DNA of 64,000 bases, taken from positions 248,001 to 312,000 of the forward strand of contig JADKHN010000001.1 in NCBI GenBank assembly GCA_016721725.1, given 5' to 3'. The notes beneath the pieces are model-generated. The model worked only from the letters and a program-made list of their open reading frames with translations, was not told the DNA's origin and did no database searches. A program made the position numbers and the translations under genes. How positions within the stretch are numbered: position 1 is the stretch's first letter; every line of letters begins with the position of its first letter. Positions 1 through 8,300 of the stretch are shown piece after piece. The DNA comes from Chitinophagaceae bacterium. Lineage in GTDB: Bacteria > Bacteroidota > Bacteroidia > Chitinophagales > Chitinophagaceae.

Positions 1-465
1 ATATTCCTGTTCAAAGGACTTGCCGTCGCGGTTGACCGTAACGTGCAAACGGGAACTCAGTGCGTTAACACAACTGACACCCACCCCGTGCAAACCACCG
101 GATACCTTATAGGAATCCTTATCGAACTTACCTCCCGCATGCAATACCGTCATCACCACTTCCAATGCGGAACGGTTCTCCTTGGTATGCATCCCGGTGG
201 GGATACCCCGCCCATCGTCTTCCACGGTGATCGAATTATCCTCGTTGATGGTCACGGTAATGTTCTTGCAATAGCCGGCCAGGGCTTCGTCGATGGAGTT
301 GTCCACCACCTCGTAAACCAGGTGATGCAAACCCTTCACCCCCACATCGCCGATGTACATGGCGGGCCGTTTACGGACGGCTTCAAGCCCTTCTAAAACC
401 TGGATACTATCGGCGCCATAGCCGTTGTTGGCGGGAGTAACTACTGGTACAGTTTCTGTTGGCAT
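1..465 (-). CDS. gyrB: DNA gyrase subunit B, N-terminal part (runs off the window)
   Basis: Encodes the first 155 residues of the ATPase subunit of gyrase, which couples ATP hydrolysis to negative supercoiling of the chromosome. The GHKL ATP-binding signature is visible: EVVDNSIDEA (residues 52-61, catalytic Glu and Mg-binding Asn), EDDGRGIP (82-89) and GGLHGVG (123-129). GyrB is preferred over ParE because the N-terminal stretch VLEGLEAVRKRPAMYIGD is typical of Bacteroidota GyrB, but only the N-terminus is seen. The ATG at 463-465 follows a good promoter about 45-75 nt upstream. The gene is truncated by the window edge, not broken. Confidence 0.93.
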   Translation of the reverse strand, partial: MPTETVPVVTPANNGYGADSIQVLEGLEAVRKRPAMYIGDVGVKGLHHLVYEVVDNSIDEALAGYCKNITVTINEDNSITVEDDGRGIPTGMHTKENRSALEVVMTVLHAGGKFDKDSYKVSGGLHGVGVSCVNALSSRLHVTVNRDGKSFEQEY

Positions 466-510
466 AAATTCGTTCAAAATCGCTTTATATGGACTGATTT
501 CTAATTCGGG

Positions 511-542
511 CAAATGTACGGAAAAGCAAGGGTTTCAGGCAA
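511..542 (-). promoter_or_regulatory. Bacteroidota-type promoter of gyrB
   Basis: On the minus strand TTG (540-542), a 21-nt spacer and TACATTTG (511-518) match the Bacteroidota sigma-70 consensus of a -33 TTG and a -7 TAnnTTTG. The predicted transcription start lies about 40 nt before the gyrB ATG. Confidence 0.65.
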
Positions 543-680
543 TTAAAAGCGGGTTATTTTAGGCTGTTTTTTAATAAAGATTTCCACAGTTTCCCGGGCG
601 TTTTTTCAGTATGAAGCTGACCCTTGAAATTGTGCCTTTTCAGTGTGCTGCTGGGAATCAAGATTTCACTGATTTATGCC

Positions 681-722
681 AACTGCAGACTGCAAACTGC
701 CCACTGCTAACTGCTGACTAAA
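681..722. repeat. Degenerate heptamer tandem repeat (AACTGCN type)
   Basis: Six 7-bp units run in phase: AACTGCA, GACTGCA, AACTGCC, CACTGCT, AACTGCT and GACTAAA. They lie in the 340-bp non-coding gap between gyrB and the AraC gene. The same period and core recur at 10971-10991. Apart from the gyrB promoter and the AraC -7 element, nothing else is recognised in this gap. Confidence 0.6.
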
Positions 723-782
723 CTCGTCCCAACCCTGCTTAACAGCAGGCAAGCTTTAACATTCCACCTTCAGCCTTTTTCT

Positions 783-790
783 TATCTTTG
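783..790 (+). promoter_or_regulatory. -7 element (TAnnTTTG) before the AraC gene
   Basis: TATCTTTG matches the Bacteroidota -7 consensus. It argues against a TTG start at 788, which would lie inside the promoter, and for the ATG at 806, giving a very short leader of about 10 nt. No clear -33 TTG was found. Confidence 0.5.
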
Positions 791-805
791 CATCGAAATT
801 TTTCA

Positions 806-1741
806 ATGTATCAGACCGCCGACATACTGACCCTGGCCAACCGCCAACCCATGATGCAGGAAGACCTGGACCTTTTGCTCCATGTCAACCGGGCCGTTCC
901 GGGATCGGTACATTATTCCATCCGCCGTTACCGCAAACAAATGCAATGGAATATAGATGATACAGGTGTGCTGGTTTACCATTACGAAAAGAACAACCCC
1001 TCGGCCAATTACCTGGAGCTTAAATTCTGTGTGAGCGGGAACGTATATTGCCGGGAGAAGCAGACTGAATGTGATCTTTGCCAATTCAACGAATCGGGCC
1101 GATGCATTGAAAAAGTGGATAGTGTGGATGTACTGAGTTTCAGCTTCAGTCCGGCTTACCTGCTCCAGTTCACCAAGAACAACCGCCAGTCTAGCCTGAC
1201 AGAAGAAGTGTTGAATTTTTCACACCCATCCTCTTTTTCGCGTCAATTGCCGCTTTGCGGAAAAACACGCTCGGCCATTGAAGCCCTGCTCAACCATACC
1301 TATACCGATACCCTCGAGAACATCTTCATCAATGCCCAGACGCAGATCCTGCTGCTCTACAGCATGGATTGCATGCTGGGTGAAAAGGAAACAGGATTCG
1401 CCTGTAAGTTCCTGTCCAATGACGAAGACCGCGCCAAGATCATCAAGGCCCGGGAGGTACTGCTCCAGCATATCGGCGAGCCCATCACCATCAAGGCCCT
1501 GAGCCGTAAAGTGGCGATCAACGAATGTTACCTGAAGAAAGGCTTCAAAGAGATCTTCGGCACCACCATCTTCGATTTCTACCAGGGACAGCGCATGGAA
1601 CACGCCAAATACCTGCTGTATGAAAAAGGCCTGAGTGTTACCGAAGTATCCCTCCTGCTGGGTTATTCCTCCATCTCCCATTTCTCCACCGCGTTCAAGA
1701 AACACACGGGCATCAAACCCTGTGAGTTGTTGTTACACTAA
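806..1741 (+). CDS. AraC/PchR-family transcriptional regulator
   Basis: A 311-residue regulator starting MYQTADILTL. The last ~95 residues form an AraC-type double helix-turn-helix: the first HTH is in ITIKALSRKVAINECYLKKG, the second in LSVTEVSLLLGYSSISHFST, ending FKKHTGIKPCELL. The N-terminal ~200 residues would be the ligand-sensing half and contain a Cys-rich patch (CREKQTECDLCQFNESGRC) that could respond to metal or redox state. The organisation resembles PchR-like regulators, which commonly sit beside TonB-dependent iron or heme receptors. The gene lies 324 bp upstream of such a receptor in the same direction, so regulation of heme or iron uptake is a reasonable inference, not shown. 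The start was chosen from the promoter position. Confidence 0.85.
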   Translation: MYQTADILTLANRQPMMQEDLDLLLHVNRAVPGSVHYSIRRYRKQMQWNIDDTGVLVYHYEKNNPSANYLELKFCVSGNVYCREKQTECDLCQFNESGRCIEKVDSVDVLSFSFSPAYLLQFTKNNRQSSLTEEVLNFSHPSSFSRQLPLCGKTRSAIEALLNHTYTDTLENIFINAQTQILLLYSMDCMLGEKETGFACKFLSNDEDRAKIIKAREVLLQHIGEPITIKALSRKVAINECYLKKGFKEIFGTTIFDFYQGQRMEHAKYLLYEKGLSVTEVSLLLGYSSISHFSTAFKKHTGIKPCELLLH

Positions 1742-1752
1742 TCACCTTTTTT

Positions 1753-1837
1753 CCACTACGGCGCTTAGGCACGAAGCAAGCGAAAAATGAAGTTATTCAA
1801 ACCTGTCTTTCCGCTTTGTGCCTTCGAGCCTTGGTGG
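1753..1837. repeat. Imperfect inverted repeat, 25-bp arms
   Basis: Arms 1753-1777 and 1813-1837 pair at 19 of 25 positions around a 35-nt loop, just after the AraC stop codon. The arms contain GGCACGAAG and CTTTGTGCCTTCG, words familiar from dispersed intergenic repeats in Bacteroidota (recalled, not searched). It may end AraC transcription. The rest of the gap to 2065 is A/T-rich, with no TAnnTTTG element that I can see. Confidence 0.45.
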
Positions 1838-2065
1838 CTATTTCCCTTACCGCTTCAACGGTTCTAATTGGTGAAATCACTCAATTAAAATTAATCTGTA
1901 CTCATTTTTCCCCTCATTCCTTATCCCCTCACATGATCCTAATCAGTTTTAAACATGACTCCCGCAACAACTCTGTCAGCACATTGTAATGATTCATCTC
2001 ATTTCGTTTTGATGACAATTCCATGATAAATATCCTTCCGCGCCGGTGCAATTTTACATCAGCAA

Positions 2066-4222
2066 ATGAATCAGCACAACCAACATACCGCATTCAAAAT
2101 CATCACGGCTTTACTGATGATCGTTCCGGCCGGGGTATCCGCCCAACGTAAATTCAACGATACCGCCACCATCAAAGAGATCGTGGTGACCGCAACCCGA
2201 ACGGTAAAATCCATCGGTGATATCCCGGTTCCGGTCCAGGTCATCAGCCGGAAATTCATCCAGCAGACCGGCTCACAAAAGCTCATCGATATTTTACAAC
2301 AACAGACCGGGCTGGTTTTGGCCGACAACCCCCTTGGCCAGGCCCTGCAGGGTTATCCCAACCCCTTTGGCAGCGGGGTGCAATTACAGGGACTCGATCC
2401 GGCCTATACCCTCATTTTACTGGATGGAGAACCCCTCACCGGACGCAATGCCGGTATCCTCAACCTGGGACGCGTGGCCGTAGGACAGATCAAACAGATC
2501 GAGATCGTGAAAGGTCCGGCCACCAGTTTATATGGTTCCGATGCCCTTGCCGGGGTCATTAACATCATTACGGAAAAAGCCGTTTCCAATAACGGATCCA
2601 TCCAGCTGCATCATTCATCCAATAATACCTGGGGCTTCAGCGCTTCAGGCACCTTGAAAAAGAACCTGACCGCCTTACAGGTCTTCGCCAACAGGATGAG
2701 CAGCAGCGGTTATGATCTCGATGAGAACATCTATGGAAAGACCGTTGACCCTTACCATAATTATTCACTGGCCGCGAAACTGAATATCGACCTCAGTCCA
2801 AACACCCAGTTCCAGACTTCCGCAAGGTTATTCACCCAAAAGCAATTCAACAACTACCTGGTCTATACCGGTACGCAGCCGCAGACCGTTGAGGGCAGCA
2901 GCAATGAGACCGACTGGAGCGTCAGCAACCAGTTGCATCATCGCTTTTCAAACCGCATAAAACTCATCACTCGTTTTTATACGACAGGTTACCGCGACCA
3001 TGCCGATGTATTCTTACAAAAAGACGGTTCCCTCTTCGACCGTTCCAATATGCAACAGTTCCTGCTGAAGCCTGAAATACAATTGGAATTCGGCGCGAAG
3101 CAGAACCAATTGCTCATCGCAGGTGCGGGATACAATTATGAGACCATTGAAGCAAGCCGCTATGCCTCCGCAAAGAAATTCAACGCGTTTTATTTCTATA
3201 CCCAGAAGGAATGGTTACCCCTGCAGAACCTGAATATCACACTTGGCGCCAGGCTGGATAAGCACAGCCTGTACAAAATGCAGTTCAATCCGAAACTGGC
3301 CATGGCCTACCGGCCCGGACAAAAGCTCACCCTTTTAGGATCAGTTGGTACGGGATTCAAAGCGCCCGACTTCCGCCAGCAGTTCCTGAGTTTTTCGAAT
3401 TCTTTGGTTGGCTATACCCTGCTCGGCGCCAATGAACTCAATAACGGGCTCATCACCCTCAAACAACAGGGCCAGATCGACCCCAATACGGATATCACGC
3501 CCTACCTGACCGACCATCGTTTATTACCCGAACGTTCCGTGGGCATCAATCTCGGGTTCCGTTACCTGCCTGATAACAAGACCACCATCAACGCGGGGTT
3601 CTTCCGTAACGATATCAGCAACCTCATCGACCGCTATAACCTGCCCATCACTAAAATAAATAACCAGGCCATCTACAGTTATGTGAACGTGAACCGGGTA
3701 TTCACCCAGGGTGCTGAACTCAGTGTCAGCCGCAAACTGGGTAAGTCCTGGCAGATCAATTCCGGTTACCAGTATCTTGATGCGAAAGACAAGGACGTCG
3801 TGAACCGGCTCAAAGAGAACAAGATCGTGAAAAGGGATCCCGTGACCTATCAAAGCGATTATGTGAAACGCAGCGAATACGGCGGGCTCTTCAACCGCAG
3901 CAAGCACAGTGCGAACCTGCAGGTGGCCTGGACCGAGACCAAACAACGTTTCAACGGCAGCCTCCGTGCGGTTTACCGCGGAAGGTTCGGATACAGCGAT
4001 ATAAACGGAGATAATATCCTCGATGATGATCGTGAATACGCCGAGGGCTACCTGTTGCTCAACGCCTCATTCGGCATCAACCTCCCCAGGGGCATCAGCC
4101 TGCAGGCGGGCAGCGATAATATCCTCAACCACATGGACCGGGTGAAACTGCCCAACCTCAGCGGAAGGAGCTATTTCATCAACTGTTCGATCGACCTGAT
4201 AAAAATTTCCACTAAAAAATAA
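2066..4222 (+). CDS. TonB-dependent outer-membrane receptor, HmuR-like (probable heme uptake)
   Basis: A 718-residue outer-membrane receptor that would import a ligand using TonB/ExbBD energy. Residues 1-26 are a signal peptide ending GVSAQ. The TonB-box-like segment IKEIVVTATRT follows, then a plug domain (about 45-165, with GVQLQGLDPAYTLILLDGEP and VKGPATSLYGSDALAGVINI), then a beta-barrel to the C-terminus. The overall pattern is of the BtuB/HmuR type rather than SusC, because the N-terminal carboxypeptidase-like domain is absent. The next gene, 13 nt downstream, encodes a HmuY-type lipoprotein, so the pair resembles the hmuR-hmuY heme operon with the order reversed (inference from family and context). 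A siderophore or another ligand cannot be excluded. Confidence 0.88.
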   Translation: MNQHNQHTAFKIITALLMIVPAGVSAQRKFNDTATIKEIVVTATRTVKSIGDIPVPVQVISRKFIQQTGSQKLIDILQQQTGLVLADNPLGQALQGYPNPFGSGVQLQGLDPAYTLILLDGEPLTGRNAGILNLGRVAVGQIKQIEIVKGPATSLYGSDALAGVINIITEKAVSNNGSIQLHHSSNNTWGFSASGTLKKNLTALQVFANRMSSSGYDLDENIYGKTVDPYHNYSLAAKLNIDLSPNTQFQTSARLFTQKQFNNYLVYTGTQPQTVEGSSNETDWSVSNQLHHRFSNRIKLITRFYTTGYRDHADVFLQKDGSLFDRSNMQQFLLKPEIQLEFGAKQNQLLIAGAGYNYETIEASRYASAKKFNAFYFYTQKEWLPLQNLNITLGARLDKHSLYKMQFNPKLAMAYRPGQKLTLLGSVGTGFKAPDFRQQFLSFSNSLVGYTLLGANELNNGLITLKQQGQIDPNTDITPYLTDHRLLPERSVGINLGFRYLPDNKTTINAGFFRNDISNLIDRYNLPITKINNQAIYSYVNVNRVFTQGAELSVSRKLGKSWQINSGYQYLDAKDKDVVNRLKENKIVKRDPVTYQSDYVKRSEYGGLFNRSKHSANLQVAWTETKQRFNGSLRAVYRGRFGYSDINGDNILDDDREYAEGYLLLNASFGINLPRGISLQAGSDNILNHMDRVKLPNLSGRSYFINCSIDLIKISTKK

Positions 4223-4235
4223 AAAACAACCGAAA

Positions 4236-4814
4236 ATGAAAAAGATGATCTTTACCGGAACAGCATTCGCCATCAGCGCCATGATCCTGCTCAGTTCCTG
4301 CTCTAAAACAGACCCTGCCCCCATCGTGACCTTATACCAGAAGACGGATTCGGTGAAAGTGAATTTCAGCAGCACAACCCCTTTCACACTCTTCAGTTTC
4401 AAGAACGACGCCGTGGTGGCTAATTCCGACAGCGCCACCAACAAATGGGATTTCGGCCTGCGCTTCACCACTTTTATCGTGAACAGCGGGATCTCCGGTC
4501 CGGCCAATGCCGGCGCCATTTTACAGGACAATATCTATGGCTCCGTGACCGCCGCCCCCGTGACCGGTTATGGTTATGATACGGCGACCAACAAGCGGGC
4601 CATCAAAGACGGCAGCTGGTATGATTACAACCCGGTCACCCACGCCTTCTCCCCCAAGGCCGGAAAGACATTCATCTTCCGTACCGCGGAAAATTACTAC
4701 GTGAAAATGGAATTGCTGGCCGTGGATTACGAACCATTCGCCGGACCAACGCCAACACGCCTGATCTACCGTTTCAGGTACACCTACCAGGCCAGCGGCG
4801 CGAAAACTTTTTAA
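4236..4814 (+). CDS. hmuY: HmuY-family heme-binding lipoprotein
   Basis: A 192-residue lipoprotein with a type II signal peptide and lipobox LSSC (Cys22). The pattern KWDFGLRFTTF and the C-terminal RLIYRFRYTYQ strand are typical of HmuY proteins, surface hemophores that hand heme to a TonB receptor. In Porphyromonas HmuY two His bind heme, while some relatives use Met. Here His136 and Met158 are the candidates by rough position, but I cannot align them. The gene directly follows the TonB receptor and is closed by a strong terminator, so the two form an operon. The pairing supports heme acquisition, while the ligand itself is inferred. Confidence 0.85.
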   Translation: MKKMIFTGTAFAISAMILLSSCSKTDPAPIVTLYQKTDSVKVNFSSTTPFTLFSFKNDAVVANSDSATNKWDFGLRFTTFIVNSGISGPANAGAILQDNIYGSVTAAPVTGYGYDTATNKRAIKDGSWYDYNPVTHAFSPKAGKTFIFRTAENYYVKMELLAVDYEPFAGPTPTRLIYRFRYTYQASGAKTF

Positions 4815-4823
4815 GTTGTATGC

Positions 4824-4866
4824 AAAAAAAGGGCAGGATATCTTCCGAAGATATCCTGCCCTTTTT
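4824..4866 (+). terminator. Rho-independent terminator after hmuY
   Basis: A perfect 14-bp stem (4831-4844 with 4848-4861) with a 3-nt loop, preceded by A7 and followed by T5. It closes the receptor/HmuY operon and could work in both directions. Confidence 0.85.
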
Positions 4867-4907
4867 CATATACGGAATGGATTGGAAATCAAAGCGGGAC
4901 CTCATTC

Positions 4908-4958
4908 ATCCTTCGAAGAGTTTACACCTTTTGAAAAGGTGTAAACTCTTCGAAGGAT
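4908..4958. repeat. Perfect 25-bp inverted repeat
   Basis: Arms 4908-4932 and 4934-4958 are exact reverse complements separated by one base, making a near-perfect 51-nt palindrome. Each arm contains CTTCGAAGAGT and ACACCTTTT. It has no T-tract, follows an already sufficient terminator, and looks like a REP/MITE-like extragenic palindrome. The CTTCGAAGA word also occurs in the element inside ileS. Confidence 0.8.
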
Positions 4959-4968
4959 CATAAAAAGT

Positions 4969-4992
4969 GACGGGGGTAAGAATGCCCCCGTC
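4969..4992 (+). terminator. G/C-rich hairpin, terminator-like
   Basis: GACGGGGG (4969-4976) pairs with CCCCCGTC (4985-4992), followed by a short T-rich TCTTTA. It is the third hairpin in the 508-bp gap between hmuY and ileS. The remainder, 4993-5270, shows no convincing gene; a 63-codon minus-strand ORF at 4999-5190 has no recognisable features. Confidence 0.5.
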
Positions 4993-5278
4993 TTTACCCT
5001 AATAAAACCCTAAACCAGCAAAAAGTTGAATCGCTCTATTTTTCTTACGATGATATAATGGGAAGGGCGCCGATTTATTGCACCGGAACCAACTGTTTTT
5101 TATATAGGCCAAATCCATGCCAAAGGCCGATTTTTGTGGATAACTAGGCCCGGATTTTTTACCTCGCACAGATACCAGGCGGATAGACATTATACATGGG
5201 GTTAATACTTTTCACTGGAGGGTAAATATCCGGGCGGCTTAAACAAAAACTCCTATCCTTCAAACCCCCCGGTTTTAC

Positions 5279-5286
5279 TACCTTTG
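5279..5286 (+). promoter_or_regulatory. -7 element of the ileS operon
   Basis: TACCTTTG matches TAnnTTTG, 36 nt before the ileS ATG. No good -33 TTG is visible at the usual spacing. Confidence 0.55.
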
Positions 5287-5322
5287 CACACTTATTTTAC
5301 AGCAAGAACTTAGCCCGAATCT

Positions 5323-8300
5323 ATGAGTGCCAAATACACGGAATACCAGCAATTGAACCTGCCTTCCATCAGTGAGGAGATCCTGGCCAGGTGGCAAGAG
5401 GAAAAAACCTTTGAGAAAAGTGTGGAATTGAGGGAAGGAAAACAGCCCTTTGTTTTTTATGAGGGTCCTCCAAGCGCCAACGGGCTTCCCGGCATTCACC
5501 ATGTGATCTCCAGGACACTGAAGGACCTGGTCTGCCGGTACAAGACCATGCAGGGCTTCCAGGTAAAACGAAAGGGCGGTTGGGATACCCATGGACTGCC
5601 TATCGAACTGGGCGTGGAAAAAGAACTCGGCATCACCAAGGAAGACATCGGCAAAAAGATATCGGTGGAGGAGTATAACAAGAAGTGCCGGGAAGTGGTG
5701 ATGCGCTATAAAGACAAATGGGATGACATCACCCAGAAGATGGGTTATTGGGTAGACCTCAACCATCCCTACATCACTTTCGAGAATAACTACATTGAAA
5801 CACTCTGGTGGTGCCTCAGCGAATTGTATAAGAAAGGCTACCTCTATGAGAGCGTGAGCATACAACCTTATTCTCCCGCAGCCGGAACCGGTTTATCTTC
5901 CCATGAACTGAACCAGCCCGGCACCTATAAGGATGTGAAGGATACGAGCGCGGTGGCGATGTTCCGGCTTACCAGCCCCCACCAAACCTCCCCCCGGGGG
6001 GGAGGCTTCGAAGACTCCGCTATTTCGAAGATCTTTCATGCAATCACAGAGTCTTCGCAAGTCCCCTCCACGGGAGGGGATTTAGGGGAGGCTTCGGCCT
6101 TCATCCTCGCCTGGACAACAACCCCCTGGACCCTCCCTTCCAATCTTGGATTGACGGTAGGTCCGAATATCGATTATGCCCTGGTAAAGACCTTCAACCC
6201 CTATACGCACTTGCCCGTCAATGTGATCCTGGCCAAAGCGCTGGTCCCTAAATATTTCAAACCGGAAGGGGAGAACGGCGATTTTGAAGCTTATACTGTT
6301 GAGACCAAATTACTTCCCTGGAAGATCATTGCGGAATTCAAAGGCGCCGAGCTGGAAGGTCTTTCTTACGAACAATTACTTCCGGGTGATGCCAACACCC
6401 TGGAAAAGATCCGGGAGATCACCCCCGGCGCGGAACCCTTCAAAGTGATCCTGGGAGATTTCGTGACCACCGAAGATGGTACAGGTATTGTACATACCGC
6501 CCCCGCCTTTGGCGCGGATGATTTTAGAGTAGGTAAGAAAAACAATCTCGGCATATTGACGCTGGTGGACAAGGAAGGCAAATTCATCGACGGCGTTGGC
6601 GAATTCAGCGGACGTTATGTAAAGAATTATAAGGACCAGAAGGATTATGCGGATGTGAACGTGGACATCAGCGTAAAGCTGAAAAAAGAGAACCGCGCTT
6701 TCAAAGTGGAGAAATACGAACACAATTACCCGCATTGCTGGCGCACCGACAAGCCCATCATCTATTATCCGCTAGACGCCTGGTTCATTAAGACAACCGC
6801 GGTGAAAGACCGCATGGTGGAGCTCAACAAGACCATCAACTGGAAACCTGCCGCAACCGGTACGGGGCGCTTCGGCAACTGGCTGGAGAATATGGTGGAC
6901 TGGAACCTGAGCCGCAGCCGCTTCTGGGGAACACCGCTGCCCATCTGGAAAACCGAGGATGGCGAAGAAACAAAATGTATCGGCAGCATCAGCGAACTGC
7001 AACAAGAAATTAAAAAATCTTACGACGCAGGATTCTCCAAAGTCCCCTCCTTTGGAGGGGATTTAGGGGAGGTCGATCTGCATAAACCCTATGTCGATGA
7101 CATCATTCTCGTCAGTGATGCGGGCAGACCTATGAAGCGGGTACCCGACCTCATCGATGTCTGGTTCGACAGCGGCGCCATGCCCTATGCGCAATGGCAT
7201 TTCCCTTTTGAGAATAAAGAAAGCTTTAAAGAGAGCTTCCCTGCAGATTTCATCGCCGAAGGTGTGGATCAAACCAGGGGCTGGTTCTATACCCTGCATG
7301 CCCTGGGCGTCCTGCTTTTTGATTCGGTTGCTTATAAGACCGTTGTTTCAAACGGACTGGTGCTCGACAAGAACGGCAATAAAATGAGCAAGCGTCTCGG
7401 GAACGTGGTGAATCCCTTCGAGACCATCGAACAATTCGGCGCCGATGCCACCCGCTGGTACCTGATCACCAACGCCTCCCCCTGGGACAGTCTGAAGTTC
7501 GACATCGAAGGCATCCGGGAGGTACAACGCAAGTTCTTCGGGACCCTCTACAATACCTACCAGTTTTTCGCCCTTTATGCCAATGTGGACGGGTTCTCTT
7601 TCAAAGAGGATCATATCCCGGTCAAGGACAGGCCCGAGATCGACCAATGGATCCTATCCTCCCTCAATAGCCTGGTGAAAGAAACAGCCAGTCAGTTTGA
7701 TGAATATGAACCCACCCAGGCCGGGCGCGCCATCGAGGATTTTGTGGATGAACACCTCAGCAACTGGTATGTCCGGCTCTGCCGCCGCCGGTTCTGGAAG
7801 GGTGAATATGAACACGATAAGATCTGTGCTTACCAGACCCTCTATGAATGCCTGGAGACCCTGAGCGGACTCATGGCGCCCATCGCGCCATTCTTCGCGG
7901 ATTGGCTCTTCCTGAACCTGAACGCCGTGACCGGAAGATCGAACCAGTCTTCGGTACATCATACCGATTTCCCCCTGGCCGTGGAATCAATGATCGACAC
8001 CGACCTGGAAAAGAGGATGCAATTGGCACAGGATGCCTCTTCCCTGATCCTTTCCCTGCGTAAAAAGGTGAATATCAAGGTGCGCCAACCCCTGCAAAAG
8101 GTCTTTATCCCGGCCCTGGACGCCCAGATGGCCCAGCGGATCAAACAGGTGGAGGGCATCATCATGGCCGAGACCAATATCAAGGAGATCGACCTGCTGG
8201 AGGCTGACAACGATTTCATCCGGAAAAAGGCCAAGGCCAATTTCAAGACCCTGGGCAAAAAACTGGGGGCCAAAATGAAATGGGCGGCCGAGCAGATCAT

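Noticed and set aside
788..805. TTG start for the AraC regulator
   Set aside because: It lies in the -7 element TATCTTTG; the ATG at 806 fits the promoter.
4999..5190. 63-codon minus-strand ORF in the hmuY-ileS gap
   Set aside because: No promoter, no domain, unusual composition (many Lys/Ser/Phe); likely chance.
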